A DNA stretch of 64,000 nt from Maribacter luteus (GCF_009674825.1 NZ_WKJH01000004.1:124001-188000), one strand, 5' to 3'; counted from the first letter of the stretch, positions 1-9,198 are shown. A program made the numbers and translations. Notes: generated by a model from the sequence alone, not told the origin.

Positions 1-599
1 ATAATGCCCCTGTTACCCAAGCAAAGGACAATTTCAGGTATTTTAAGGCGGTAAACAAATATGTAACGGCCAATAATAAAATCCTTCCTCGTTCAGAAGC
101 TTTGTATGCTAAAGGGTCGAAAGAATTTACCAAGGCAGAAATGGTTTGGGTTCAAAGTGTCTTTAATGGCAATGATTTCGACAAGGCCTATAAGACCGCT
201 AGAAATTTGGCAATTGATAATGATTGGGATAGGGCTTTATTGTTGGCAAATTACATTTTAAGTAAAATCCCCAGGCATGCAGATACCGAGGTTTTGATCG
301 GGAGAATACATTCATGGAAGAAAGACTATAAAACTTCAATAGTTCTATTATCAGAAGTAATTAGAAAATACCCTACATATACCGACGCATATTCCGCTTT
401 GCTAGACACCTATTATTGGGCGGATAAAAGTGAACAGGCCGATCAGCTATTCAAAACAATTGAACAAAAAGGTATTTCATCCCGAGAAATTAATGAAAAG
501 ATAACTAGGGCCAAAGAACAAATAAGAAAAAATGCTTTGAAAAAAGCAACCGAACATGTTAAAAAGGAAACTAATATCGTAGCCTTAGATATCAAATGA
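1..599 (+). CDS. TPR protein, 5' end cut by window edge
   Basis: The frame is open from base 3 to the TAA at 597-599, so the true start lies before the window and the in-frame TTG at 102 need not be the start. What is visible is about 198 residues of helical tetratricopeptide-like repeats with the spacing of chained TPR units, then a Lys-rich tail and no membrane segment. It overlaps the start of the YaiO-family barrel gene by four bases (ATGA), so the two are probably co-translated. That neighbour also begins with TPRs, and the pair resembles envelope or polysaccharide-export gene sets. The exact partner and function cannot be read from this fragment. Confidence 0.75.
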   Translation, partial: NAPVTQAKDNFRYFKAVNKYVTANNKILPRSEALYAKGSKEFTKAEMVWVQSVFNGNDFDKAYKTARNLAIDNDWDRALLLANYILSKIPRHADTEVLIGRIHSWKKDYKTSIVLLSEVIRKYPTYTDAYSALLDTYYWADKSEQADQLFKTIEQKGISSREINEKITRAKEQIRKNALKKATEHVKKETNIVALDIK

Positions 600-1834
600 A
601 AATTAAACGAACATATCTAATTTTATTGGGCTGTTTCTTCGGTTTCCTGGGTTTGGCACAAGAAAGGGAATATAAGGGTAACCCCGATGAATCTTTGCTC
701 ACAGCTCGGGAATTGGCATTTAATGGTAAACATGCCATTGCCCAAGACACTTTGAACCTTGTTTTAACCAAATATCCGAATTATAATGATGTCAGGAACT
801 TATTGGCAAGTACTTACAGCTGGGATGGTGATTATGATGAAGCAAGAAAACAATTCAACAAAATAACATCTATAGATAAGAAGAACAAAGAAACTTGGAT
901 TGCCGCCATCAAGAATGAAATCTATGCCAAAGAGTATTACATAGCATTGGGGTTGGCCAATAAGGCAATACGATATATAAAGGATGATGATCAGTTAACA
1001 GCCCTCAGGACTGAAATATTAAAACATACACCTGGATCTATTGAAACCTTTTCAGAAAAACCTGATGAAAATACCGGGAAATCCATTTTAGAAGAAAAAG
1101 TATATAAGAACAGTATAGCCATATCAAATAGTTACGATGTTTTTGATAAGGCCTATGATCCAATGATCTATTCTAGTCTAGAATATAAAAGAGCGACAAA
1201 AATAGGGAGCATCATACCCCGTATTAATTTCAGTAATCGTTTTCAAACCAATGGAATCCAATATGAATTGGATGCGTATCCAAAATTCTCTAAAAAAATA
1301 TATGCCTATACCAACTATGCATTCTCAGATGCCCCAACTTTTCCAAATCATAGGGTAGGGGCTGAATTATATGCTAATTTGCCCAAATCCATGGAAATCT
1401 CGGCAGGTGTTCGTTATCTAGATTTTAAAACTACGCAAACGAACATTATCACCGGAAGCCTAGGTATGTACCGGGGCAATTATTATATTTCTGCGAGGCC
1501 CTACATATCTCTTAATAAAGATAGACCCGTTGGGGTTTCGGGAACGATCCTAGGGCGTAAATATTTAAAAGACGGTGAGAACTACTTCGGTATAATGGCA
1601 GGTTATGGATACTCTGCGGATTTAAGACAATTAAGGGATGGTGATGAACTATTGGCAGAGACCATTCTTTATGTAGAATCCCAACAGCTTAATCTAGAAT
1701 ATCAATTTTCAGGTAAAAAACAACCTCATTTATATAAAGCTAATTTAGGATTGACCCGTCAAGAGTTGGCCTATGATTCAGGAAATTTCTATTGGGCTGT
1801 TTCTGTCGGTTTTACTTACTACATGAAATTTTAA
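596..1834 (+). CDS. YaiO-family TPR/outer-membrane beta-barrel protein
   Basis: This is a 412-aa exported protein. Residues 1-21 form a signal peptide ending at LGLAQ, residues about 30-140 are TPR-like helices, and residues about 165-412 alternate aromatic and polar residues in beta strands and end in F (YYMKF), as outer-membrane barrels do. The N-terminal repeats plus barrel and the overall length match the YaiO family. The ATG overlaps the upstream TPR gene's stop codon. In related bacteria such barrels accompany polysaccharide synthesis or export genes, so a role in moving or anchoring a surface glycan is plausible but is inference. Confidence 0.8.
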   Translation: MKIKRTYLILLGCFFGFLGLAQEREYKGNPDESLLTARELAFNGKHAIAQDTLNLVLTKYPNYNDVRNLLASTYSWDGDYDEARKQFNKITSIDKKNKETWIAAIKNEIYAKEYYIALGLANKAIRYIKDDDQLTALRTEILKHTPGSIETFSEKPDENTGKSILEEKVYKNSIAISNSYDVFDKAYDPMIYSSLEYKRATKIGSIIPRINFSNRFQTNGIQYELDAYPKFSKKIYAYTNYAFSDAPTFPNHRVGAELYANLPKSMEISAGVRYLDFKTTQTNIITGSLGMYRGNYYISARPYISLNKDRPVGVSGTILGRKYLKDGENYFGIMAGYGYSADLRQLRDGDELLAETILYVESQQLNLEYQFSGKKQPHLYKANLGLTRQELAYDSGNFYWAVSVGFTYYMKF

Positions 1835-2029
1835 AGGATTTACCAAAATCATCGATGAACGGCAGGGTATCTTTTTCAGCAAAATTGGTATTCCATCAAA
1901 ATAGCAATTTTGACAACAGGAATAATTTGTTTCACCACAATTTATTGTAACAAGTGCTCGTTATGAATATGTTTACAGTATAAATTATAAACCAAATCAC
2001 TCGTATGATGCGAGTTTAACCTTAACCAT

Positions 2030-2128
2030 ATGCTATACGATACCTACGGGGAAGAGTATTTGGCCTTCCTACAAGATCTAAACGAAATTTTAAGTTTAAA
2101 CGAATTAGTTGAATTGGATTATATGTAG
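2030..2128 (+). CDS. putative 32-aa micropeptide, copy A
   Basis: A small ATG-to-TAG ORF encodes 32 acidic residues. Its core YLAFLQDLNEIL closely matches YLNFIENLNEIL in the next ORF (2162-2263), which suggests an ancient tandem duplication and argues that both are translated or recently were. There is no signal peptide and no recognised family. It lies between the YaiO gene and the hairpin that ends the sigma-factor gene on the other strand. Translation is unproven. Confidence 0.4.
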   Translation: MLYDTYGEEYLAFLQDLNEILSLNELVELDYM

Positions 2129-2161
2129 TCCCTTTCAAAAACCTTAAAAACCCCACACATT

Positions 2162-2263
2162 ATGGCACATCAAAATGCAGACAACACAGCTTACTTGAAT
2201 TTTATTGAGAATTTGAACGAAATCTTAATAGACGTGAATATCAATAAGCTAAGCTTTTCGTAA
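2162..2263 (+). CDS. putative 33-aa micropeptide, copy B
   Basis: An ATG-to-TAA ORF of 33 codons shares the motif Y-L-x-F-[IL]-x-[ND]-L-N-E-I-L with the ORF at 2030-2128. It is followed within 20 bases by a strong hairpin with a T-run, as expected for the end of a transcript. The pair has no recognised family. The shared motif at the protein level, with differing DNA, is the main support. Confidence 0.4.
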   Translation: MAHQNADNTAYLNFIENLNEILIDVNINKLSFS

Positions 2264-2281
2264 GAAAGCTGATAAAAAACT

Positions 2282-2319
2282 AAAAAGAGCCATGATTTAA
2301 TTATCATGGCTCTTTTTTT
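2282..2319. terminator. bidirectional rho-independent terminator
   Basis: An inverted repeat (AGAGCCATGAT, loop TTAATT, ATCATGGCTCT) is flanked by an A-run on the left and a T-run on the right. It can therefore end both the plus-strand micro-ORF transcript and the convergent rpoD transcript. Confidence 0.85.
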
Positions 2320-2339
2320 GTGCTTTGAAAAGTAATTCC

Positions 2340-3203
2340 CTATCCCAAATACGTCTTTAGCAATTTACTTCTGGAATTGTGTCTTAATTTTCGAATTGCC
2401 TTTTCCCTTATCTGGCGTACGCGTTCCCGAGTAAGATCAAAGGTTTGTCCAATTTCTGCCAAGGTCATCGATTGCTGGTCACCTATACCATAATAAAGTT
2501 TTACCACATCGGCTTCTCTCGGGGATAAGGTTTCCAGTGCCCTGTTGATTTCCGTATTCAGCGACTGTTGCAACAATATTTTATCGGGCCGTGGCGATTC
2601 ACCGGAACGCAGTACATCATAAAGGTTAGAATCCTCTCCCTCACGTAGGGGAGCATCCATAGAAACATGCCTACCGGTATTCTTCAATGACTGTTTAACC
2701 TCGGTTACGGTCATTTCCAACTCTTTGGCAATTTCCTCTGGGGATGGTGGACGTTCATGCGCTTGTTCCAAATAAGAAAATGTCTTTTTGATTTTATTGA
2801 TCGAACCGATTTTGTTCAATGGGAGTCTTACCACACGTGACTGCTCGGCCAATGCCTGTAGAATTGATTGTCTGATCCACCAAACCGCGTACGAGATGAA
2901 CTTGAACCCTCGGGTTTCATCAAAACGCTTAGCGGCCTTAACGAGACCTAAATTGCCCTCATTGATCAAATCGGGCAACTTTAAGCCTTGATTTTGATAT
3001 TGCTTTGCTACTGAAACTACGAATCGTAAATTGGCCGTCGTCAATTTTTCAAGGGCAACTTGGTCCCCCGTACGTATACGTTGCGCCAATTCTACCTCTT
3101 CTTGTGCATTTATCAATTCAATTTTACTGATATCTTGCAAGTATTTATCCAGTGATTTCGATTCTCTATTGGTTACCTGCTTGATAATCTTAAGTTGCCT
3201 CAT
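2340..3203 (-). CDS. rpoD: RNA polymerase primary sigma factor
   Basis: This is the housekeeping sigma factor. It is 287 aa when started at MRQL (codon 3201-3203); the longer frame adds 17 unconserved residues, and MRQLKI is the usual start of Bacteroidota primary sigma factors. Region 2 carries [18 protein letters not shown] and the aromatic promoter-melting segment [10 protein letters not shown]. Region 4.2 carries [18 protein letters not shown], the -35-type recognition helix. The large region 1.1 of proteobacterial RpoD is absent, as is normal in this phylum. It is single-gene, convergent with the micro-ORFs, and ends at the shared terminator. Confidence 0.96.
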   Translation of the reverse strand: MRQLKIIKQVTNRESKSLDKYLQDISKIELINAQEEVELAQRIRTGDQVALEKLTTANLRFVVSVAKQYQNQGLKLPDLINEGNLGLVKAAKRFDETRGFKFISYAVWWIRQSILQALAEQSRVVRLPLNKIGSINKIKKTFSYLEQAHERPPSPEEIAKELEMTVTEVKQSLKNTGRHVSMDAPLREGEDSNLYDVLRSGESPRPDKILLQQSLNTEINRALETLSPREADVVKLYYGIGDQQSMTLAEIGQTFDLTRERVRQIREKAIRKLRHNSRSKLLKTYLG

Positions 3204-3357
3204 ATGTGTAAATCCTGTTTTAAATTGAACATTCCGTAAACATTCATAATACATTAATAATCTGTCTTTTCCAAAGGATATCCAGAATGTTATACATTAT
3301 TTATGACAAGTTCTTGATTTTACCCTAAAGTCTAGAACATTTTACCGTGGCATAATG

Positions 3358-3365
3358 TATTTTTG
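3358..3365 (+). promoter_or_regulatory. -7 promoter box (TATTTTTG)
   Basis: The octamer matches the Bacteroidota -7 consensus TAnnTTTG and sits 17 bases before the ATG of the DUF6155 gene. A clear TTTG -33 box is not obvious. Confidence 0.5.
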
Positions 3366-3382
3366 AAACCCAACAGAAAAAC

Positions 3383-3892
3383 ATGAGTAAAAGAGCCCTT
3401 AAAAAATATTTGGCCGAACTGAAAAAGAAAGAACTCGAAGAGCAGCTAATGGATCTCTATTCCAGGTTCCCGATGGTTAAGGAATACTATGACTTCATCT
3501 TTAACCCAAAAGAGGACAAGATGGTACAAGAGGCCAAGGCAAGGATTTCAAACGAGTATTTCCCTTTAAAAAGAAAGAGGCCCAAAGCCAGGCGTTCCGT
3601 TGCCCAAAAATATATAAAGCATTTTTTGACCCTTGGCGTTGAACCGCATTTAATAGCGGATCTAATGCTGTATAATTTAGAAGTTGCCCAAACATTCTCA
3701 ATGGATCGTAACGTTCCCGAGGCATTTTACAAAAGTATGCTCAATTCGTTCAATGAAATGGCCCAATTCATTTCCTTAAATGGATTATTGCCCAATTTTA
3801 AGGAACGTATTGTAAAGGTTTATAATTTTACCCAGGAAAACCATTGGAGTTACCAAGAGGGTTTTTCCAGAGGTTTGGATATACTGGATTGA
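3383..3892 (+). CDS. DUF6155 family protein
   Basis: A 169-aa soluble protein begins MSKRALKKYLAELKKKELEEQL and includes the segment YYDFIFNPKEDKMVQEAK. This N-terminus and length match the DUF6155 family of flavobacteria as I recall it. It is basic and helix-rich with no signal peptide or membrane segment, and has no known biochemical function. One base separates its stop from the next gene's ATG, so it is probably co-transcribed with the dehydrogenase. It may be a nucleic-acid or ribosome-associated protein given its charge, but that is only a guess. Confidence 0.75.
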   Translation: MSKRALKKYLAELKKKELEEQLMDLYSRFPMVKEYYDFIFNPKEDKMVQEAKARISNEYFPLKRKRPKARRSVAQKYIKHFLTLGVEPHLIADLMLYNLEVAQTFSMDRNVPEAFYKSMLNSFNEMAQFISLNGLLPNFKERIVKVYNFTQENHWSYQEGFSRGLDILD

Positions 3893-3893
3893 T

Positions 3894-4823
3894 ATGGCCA
3901 TCGTAATCATAAGGAAAGACGACAAGATAAATAGCTGGAAAGAGGCTTTAAACCTTTATGCCCCACAAATTCCGGTTTACGGTTATTTGGAGAAACATCC
4001 TAAGGAGGATATAAAAATGGCATTGGTATGGAAGCACCCTATCGGATCCCTCAAGGATTATCCAAACTTGGAATGTATTGCTTCCAGTGGTGCCGGGGTA
4101 GATTTTTTGTTCGAAGACGACCAACTTCCACTGCACATCCCCATAACCCGTGTGGTCGATGAATTTCTTGCCAAGGATATGTCCGAACACGTTACTGCCT
4201 TAATATTCAGCCAACTAAAAAACCTATACCACTACAAAGTGGATCAATTTAGAAAAATATGGAAACCCATTCCCTACAAACGCATAGCTGATGTAACAAT
4301 CGGGATTATGGGACTTGGGGCATTGGGAACAGTCCTTGCCAAAGATTTAGTCCGTCTTGGATTTAAAGTACAGGGTTGGTCCGGTTCTGCAAAAGATATA
4401 AAGGGTGTTACGACTTTTGCCGGATCATCCATGCAATCCGCATTTCTAAATTCTACCCAGTTTTTGGTTTGTCTATTACCCTTGACCAATGAAACCAGGG
4501 GAATCTTAAATGCCGAATTGTTTGAACAATTACCCAAAGGAGCACATATCATCAATGTAGCCCGTGGTGGCCATTTGGTAGACAATGACCTTTTGATAAT
4601 GTTGGATAAAGGTCATCTTTCCGGGGCTTCCTTAGATGTTTACCACGAAGAGCCTTTACAGTTGGACCATCCTTTTTGGGAGCATCCTAAAATTCATATG
4701 ACCCCACATTATGCGAGTGTTTCAGATACTGCTTCGGTTGTACCACAGATTGTAGAGAATTATAGAAGGTTGGCCAGTGGGGAAGAACTCCTGAATTTGG
4801 TGTCCGAAGATAAAAAGTATTGA
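3894..4823 (+). CDS. D-2-hydroxyacid dehydrogenase, GhrA-like
   Basis: This 309-aa NAD(P)-dependent enzyme would reduce 2-oxo acids such as glyoxylate or hydroxypyruvate. The Rossmann motif GLGALG follows TIGIM near residue 140. The catalytic Arg lies in NVARGGHLV, the Glu in DVYHEEPL and the His in MTPHYAS, all in family order. The phrase INVARGGHLV and the C-terminal NYRRLASGE resemble glyoxylate/hydroxypyruvate reductase A. It follows the DUF6155 gene by one base. Substrate choice cannot be settled from sequence. Confidence 0.88.
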   Translation: MAIVIIRKDDKINSWKEALNLYAPQIPVYGYLEKHPKEDIKMALVWKHPIGSLKDYPNLECIASSGAGVDFLFEDDQLPLHIPITRVVDEFLAKDMSEHVTALIFSQLKNLYHYKVDQFRKIWKPIPYKRIADVTIGIMGLGALGTVLAKDLVRLGFKVQGWSGSAKDIKGVTTFAGSSMQSAFLNSTQFLVCLLPLTNETRGILNAELFEQLPKGAHIINVARGGHLVDNDLLIMLDKGHLSGASLDVYHEEPLQLDHPFWEHPKIHMTPHYASVSDTASVVPQIVENYRRLASGEELLNLVSEDKKY

Positions 4824-5108
4824 TTTATCCATACCATGTTTTTTACTTCCGATTAACACCATCGAAATAAAGATTACCTTCCACCGGAAAAAATAATACT
4901 GACTAAAGATAGGGCAGTGGAAATAAGCCAGGAAATAAGTTTGACCACAACCCCTTAACTACTACGTATTTACAAGTCATCATTTAGATTTTCAAAGGAT
5001 TTCTGCTTTTAAATTTCGTACAGGTTTTTATTTCTGCTAATTTTGCAAAATTCGGATTTGCACTAACGTCCAATAGAAAAGAATTGTAAAATACCAGAAA
5101 ACGACCGT

Positions 5109-6620
5109 TTGGAAGGACAAAAAAACTTAAAAGAAAAAACACTTTACGATTATCAATTAGATGATCTCAACAAGATATTCACGTATCTCGAAGAATCACC
5201 TGATAATGTAAACCTCCTTTATCAATTGCCCACAGGAGGAGGAAAGACCGTGGTTTTTTCCGAAATCGCAAAACGATATATTTCACAGAACAAAAAGAAG
5301 GTCGTTGTATTAACGCACCGAATTGAACTTAGTCAGCAAACTTCCCGCATGCTCGGAGGTTTTGGGGTTAAGAACAAAATCATCAACAGCGAGGTCAAAG
5401 AATTGCAAGACCAAGATGATTATATGTGCTTCGTTGCAATGGTCGAGACCTTGAACAATCGACTACAGGATGAGAAAATCGAGATCAATAACATTGGTCT
5501 TGTAATTATTGATGAGGCACATTACAATTCCTTCAGGAAATTATTCAAATATTTTGAACATGCCGTGATCCTTGGGGTAACGGCAACTCCTTTGAGTTCA
5601 AATATTAAACTTCCGATGAAGGATAATTATCAGAAGTTGATCGTAGGGGAATCTATTTCCTCATTGATCAAAAAGAAGTTCTTGGCCAAAGCCAATATGT
5701 ACAATTACGACGTTAGCCTTCAGGGACTTAAACTCGGAATAAACGGTGATTACACGGTAAAATCTTCTGATGAGCTCTATGGGAACCAAAGTATGTTGGG
5801 TAAGTTATTGAATGCATACAATGAGATTTCCAAAGGTAAAAAGACCCTTATTTTCAATAATGGGATCAATACATCAATATATGTATATGAGACCTTTAAA
5901 AAAGCCGGACTCCCAATTCGTCATTTGGACAATAAGAATACGGCTTCTGAAAGGCGTGAGATTTTGCAATGGTTTTCAGAAACGCCAGATGCTATTCTAA
6001 CTTCGGTTAGTATTTTAACCACAGGTTTTGACGAACCTACGGTAGAGACCATAATGCTAAACAGGGCTACGCGATCTTTGACCCTATATTTTCAAATGAT
6101 CGGGCGTGGCTCACGTGTACTCCCCAATAAAGAAGAATTTACGGTTGTTGACCTTGGGAACAATGTCGCCCGTTTTGGTTTATGGAATGCCCCGATAGAT
6201 TGGCAAGAAATCTTCCATTTTCCTGATTTTTATTTGGAGAACATTAAGAACGACGAGGAGATCGAAAGGGAATTCGTTTATGAAATGCCTCCTGATCTTC
6301 GTGCCCAATTTGCAAATTCGGAAAATATCAGTTTCGATGTAAAGGCCGAATATAAAAGGGTTTTCGCCCAAGGCTTAAAATCCAAGGTTGTTTTGGAAAA
6401 CAGTATAGAGCAACATGCCCAGATCTGTGTTGAAAATTCAGAGGATGTTTTTGATGCCCGTATATTGGCAAAATCGTTGAAAGAGGAGATTGCCTACCGT
6501 GTGCGCCTTTATTCGTACTGCATCATGAACAACACCAAGAATTACAAGGAGTGGTTAGAAGAAGATTATGAACGAAAATTACGTTCAAAAATCTCAAAGA
6601 TGTTCGCTGAGAAAATGTAG
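5109..6620 (+). CDS. DEAD/DEAH-box superfamily 2 helicase
   Basis: A 503-aa SF2 ATPase carries motif I PTGGGKT, motif II DEAH, motif III TAT and motif VI QMIGRGSR, followed by about 150 residues of helical C-terminal extension. It belongs with COG1061-type DNA/RNA helicases. No ATG is available near the 5' end: the frame is open back to 5067 and the only usual start is the TTG at 5109, so initiation is either at TTG or at a rarer codon. It stands alone, with about 285 bases of gene-free DNA upstream in which I see nothing else. Confidence 0.88.
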   Translation: MEGQKNLKEKTLYDYQLDDLNKIFTYLEESPDNVNLLYQLPTGGGKTVVFSEIAKRYISQNKKKVVVLTHRIELSQQTSRMLGGFGVKNKIINSEVKELQDQDDYMCFVAMVETLNNRLQDEKIEINNIGLVIIDEAHYNSFRKLFKYFEHAVILGVTATPLSSNIKLPMKDNYQKLIVGESISSLIKKKFLAKANMYNYDVSLQGLKLGINGDYTVKSSDELYGNQSMLGKLLNAYNEISKGKKTLIFNNGINTSIYVYETFKKAGLPIRHLDNKNTASERREILQWFSETPDAILTSVSILTTGFDEPTVETIMLNRATRSLTLYFQMIGRGSRVLPNKEEFTVVDLGNNVARFGLWNAPIDWQEIFHFPDFYLENIKNDEEIEREFVYEMPPDLRAQFANSENISFDVKAEYKRVFAQGLKSKVVLENSIEQHAQICVENSEDVFDARILAKSLKEEIAYRVRLYSYCIMNNTKNYKEWLEEDYERKLRSKISKMFAEKM

Positions 6621-6777
6621 CGCTATTAAACGCTGAATTATATTCTTATTGATTTGTTATTGCAGATCTTTAATGGGATTTTATATGGAATGACCATAGT
6701 AGAGCATAATGGCTTCATATTCAATCAGAAATATTTTCAAATAGCGAAAATACTGGGGTAACATTACATAAATACCT

Positions 6778-6785
6778 TATTTTTG
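6778..6785 (+). promoter_or_regulatory. -7 promoter box (TATTTTTG)
   Basis: It matches TAnnTTTG and lies 9 bases before the ATG of the glycosyltransferase gene, implying a very short leader. Confidence 0.45.
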
Positions 6786-6794
6786 GATTGAACG

Positions 6795-8033
6795 ATGCAT
6801 AAGAAATCCCTCTTGATCATTGGTTACAATTGGCCGGAGCCTGCAACGACAGCTGCCGGAAACCGGATGATGCAATTAATTCATTTTTTTAAAGAAAGGG
6901 ATTATACAATCACATTCGCCAGTACGGCCACCAAAGGCGAACACAGTTCACCGTTGCACGAACTTAAAATCCCTGAAGAAAACATTCTTTTAAACGATTC
7001 GGGTTTTGATGATTTCGTAAAAAATTTAAATCCGACAATCGTACTTTTTGACCGTTTTCTGACTGAAGAGCAATTCGGATGGCGTGTTGCGGAATTCGCT
7101 CCGAATGCCCTTCGAATATTGGACACCGAAGATTTACACTCCCTACGGGTTGTACGACAGGAGCTGTTTAGGAAACAAGTTGTATTTGCGCCGGAAAAAT
7201 GGTTGGTAAGTGATATTACCAAACGGGAAATAGCCTCGATTTATCGCTGTGATCTTTCCCTGATCATATCTAGCTATGAAATGGAGTTACTATCGACTTT
7301 CATAAAGATAGATAAGCAAATGCTGCTGCATCTTCCTTTTCAGTTAGAGAAAACAAATCGTGAACAAACAACTAAATGGCCGTCTTTTTGCGACCGTAAG
7401 GATTTCATATGTATAGGCAATGGTAAACATGCTCCCAATGTAGATGCCGTTTTATGGCTGAAAAAGGAAATTTGGCCATTGATAAGAAAACAAATACCAT
7501 CGGCCAATTTACATATCTATGGGAATTATATGCCCCAACAGGTAAAAGAAATGCATGACCCAAAAACGGGGTTTCTGATTGAAGGTTGGGCCAAATGTGC
7601 GCATACGGTAATGAAAACACACCGGGTTAACTTGGCCCCGATACGCTTTGGTGCGGGAATCAAAGGTAAATTAATCGATGCCATGCAATCAGGGACACCC
7701 AGTGTTACCACATCTATTGGAGCTGAAGGAATGCATGGTAGTTTACCTTGGAACGGGCATATTGCAGAAAGTGCAAAAGAAATAGCCGATTATGCCATTA
7801 CATTGTACAGGAATGAGCCTGAATGGTCGTGTGCCCAACAAAATGGATTCACGATTATTGATACGTTCTACAATAAAGCAACCCTCGATAAATCTTTCGA
7901 GGAAACTATAGAAGCACTTCAAACCAAATTGGAACAGCATAGAACCTACAATTTTATCGGTGCCATGTTAAGGCATCAATCTATGGCAAGCACCAAGTTT
8001 TTATCCAAATGGATCCAAGAAAAGAATAAATAA
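6795..8033 (+). CDS. glycosyltransferase, GT4-like (GT-B fold)
   Basis: A 412-aa cytoplasmic protein has the GT-B two-domain pattern. The N-terminal half opens with IIGYNWPEPATTAAGNRM, resembling the acceptor-side entry loop of GT4 enzymes. The C-terminal half begins FICIGNGKHAPNVDAV and contains APIRFGAGIKGKLIDAM and GTPSVTTSIGAEGM, the sugar-nucleotide-binding region. It probably adds a sugar to a surface glycan. It is monocistronic, with a consensus -7 box close upstream. The sugar donor and acceptor are unknown. Confidence 0.85.
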   Translation: MHKKSLLIIGYNWPEPATTAAGNRMMQLIHFFKERDYTITFASTATKGEHSSPLHELKIPEENILLNDSGFDDFVKNLNPTIVLFDRFLTEEQFGWRVAEFAPNALRILDTEDLHSLRVVRQELFRKQVVFAPEKWLVSDITKREIASIYRCDLSLIISSYEMELLSTFIKIDKQMLLHLPFQLEKTNREQTTKWPSFCDRKDFICIGNGKHAPNVDAVLWLKKEIWPLIRKQIPSANLHIYGNYMPQQVKEMHDPKTGFLIEGWAKCAHTVMKTHRVNLAPIRFGAGIKGKLIDAMQSGTPSVTTSIGAEGMHGSLPWNGHIAESAKEIADYAITLYRNEPEWSCAQQNGFTIIDTFYNKATLDKSFEETIEALQTKLEQHRTYNFIGAMLRHQSMASTKFLSKWIQEKNK

Positions 8034-8054
8034 CATCTTTTTGGCGGCTAAAAT

Positions 8055-8111
8055 ACCGTTTAAATACCCTTTTTTACGGTAAGCTGTTTTAGAGGTACTT
8101 CCCGTTTACCG
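8055..8111 (+). promoter_or_regulatory. conserved CCGTTTA/CGGTAA inverted-repeat leader element, copy 1
   Basis: In the conserved leader, ACCGTTTA (8055-8062), CGGTAA (8077-8082) and TTACCG (8106-8111) form nested inverted repeats. All three are kept in copy 2. This spacing suggests a regulator binding site or RNA structure; the factor is not known. Confidence 0.4.
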
Positions 8112-8228
8112 AGGTAATTTTACACTTCATCCCAATTCGTGTCAAATAACGATAAATAGGGACGTTCAGCGAATTGCAACCCCTCAAAATGCACTTGTTA
8201 CGGTTATCATTATATAACAAAACAAGTC

Positions 8229-8471
8229 ATGAAAGCAATAGTAACCATCATCTTCATCATCTTCTTCGGAATAACCGCACAAGCCCAAAACAATATAAAA
8301 GAGGTACAAGTAGAAACTATTGAAATGACAATCGTTACAACCACGGAAACCAAAAACGAGGTTAAGACCGAAACTACTACTGAAGTTGCCCGTTTATACA
8401 AATTCAAAAACTCTAGGGTAAAAAAAGCCCTTTCTTTTACCACAAAAAGGAACAAAGCCAAAATGGCTTAA
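8229..8471 (+). CDS. small secreted protein, 80 aa, copy 1
   Basis: A signal peptide (residues 1-20, ending AQAQ) is followed by about 60 mature residues. These are a Thr/Glu-rich stretch with alternating V-T-T-T-E pattern and then a basic tail (ARLYKFKNSRVKKALSF). It has no Cys and no recognised domain. The charge split, acidic then basic, could suit polymer or self-association. The protein is identical to that at 8773-9015. Function is unknown. Confidence 0.7.
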   Translation: MKAIVTIIFIIFFGITAQAQNNIKEVQVETIEMTIVTTTETKNEVKTETTTEVARLYKFKNSRVKKALSFTTKRNKAKMA

Positions 8472-8594
8472 GGAACTCCCTACCTATTTTGATGGATTTT
8501 TAATCTGATATTGTTTCACATAACTTCGATATATTCCATATAAAACATAAAATAAATCAATAATAAGAGAAAACAGGACTTGATTCAAACCTCG

Positions 8595-9016
8595 AAACAC
8601 CGTTTAAATACCCTTTTTTTCGGTAAGCTGTTTTAGAGGGGCTTCCCGTTTACCGAGGTAATTTTACACTTCATCCCGATTCTTGTCAAATAACGATAAA
8701 TAGGGACGTTCAGCGAATTGCAACCCTTTAAAATGCACTTGTTACGGTTATCATTATATAACAAAACAAGTCATGAAAGCAATAGTAACCATCATCTTCA
8801 TCATCTTCTTCGGAATAACCGCACAAGCCCAAAACAATATAAAAGAGGTACAAGTAGAAACTATTGAAATGACAATCGTTACAACCACGGAAACCAAAAA
8901 CGAGGTTAAGACCGAAACTACTACTGAAGTTGCCCGTTTATACAAATTCAAAAACTCTAGGGTAAAAAAAGCCCTTTCTTTTACGACAAAAAGGAACAAA
9001 GCCAAAATGGCTTAAG
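8595..9016 (+). repeat. 422-bp tandem direct repeat, copy 2
   Basis: This is the second unit of the duplication described for 8051-8472. The 122 bases between the units (8473-8594) are not repeated. Confidence 0.95.
8773..9015 (+). CDS. small secreted protein, 80 aa, copy 2
   Basis: The predicted protein is identical to copy 1; the only coding difference is one synonymous third-position change (ACC to ACG) near codon 72. It carries the same leader with the CGGTAA/TTACCG element, so both copies should respond to the same signal. The duplication may serve dosage. Confidence 0.7.
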   Translation: MKAIVTIIFIIFFGITAQAQNNIKEVQVETIEMTIVTTTETKNEVKTETTTEVARLYKFKNSRVKKALSFTTKRNKAKMA

Positions 9017-9198
9017 AAATTATGTCCCGTTGGTAGTTCATTATCCTGATTTTGTTATACCGAACTTCCCTAAATTTCATATTGTGGGATATTTAGCCAA
9101 GTTTTCCAATAAGCCCAGAAACCATTCCCAATTTAAAAAAGGAAGCGAACAATTCTTTACATCCCCTGTTTAAAGGTTAATGGCTGTTAAAATCATGG

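Larger units (their letters stand above)
8051..8472 (+). repeat. 422-bp tandem direct repeat, copy 1
   Basis: The unit recurs at 8595-9016 with an offset of 544 bases. It contains a roughly 178-base leader and the complete 80-codon gene, and similarity stops right after the stop codon. By eye the leaders differ at eight positions while the coding parts differ at one synonymous base. Confidence 0.95.

Noticed and set aside
8210-8461. Minus-strand frames of 83 codons antisense to both 80-aa genes (also 8754-9005).
   Set aside because: They mirror the coding sequence because of its repeated codons; the plus-strand frame has a proper signal peptide and conserved leader.
8051-9016. The 422-bp tandem repeat as a mobile element.
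   Set aside because: No transposase, terminal inverted repeats or target-site duplications are visible; it is a simple gene duplication.
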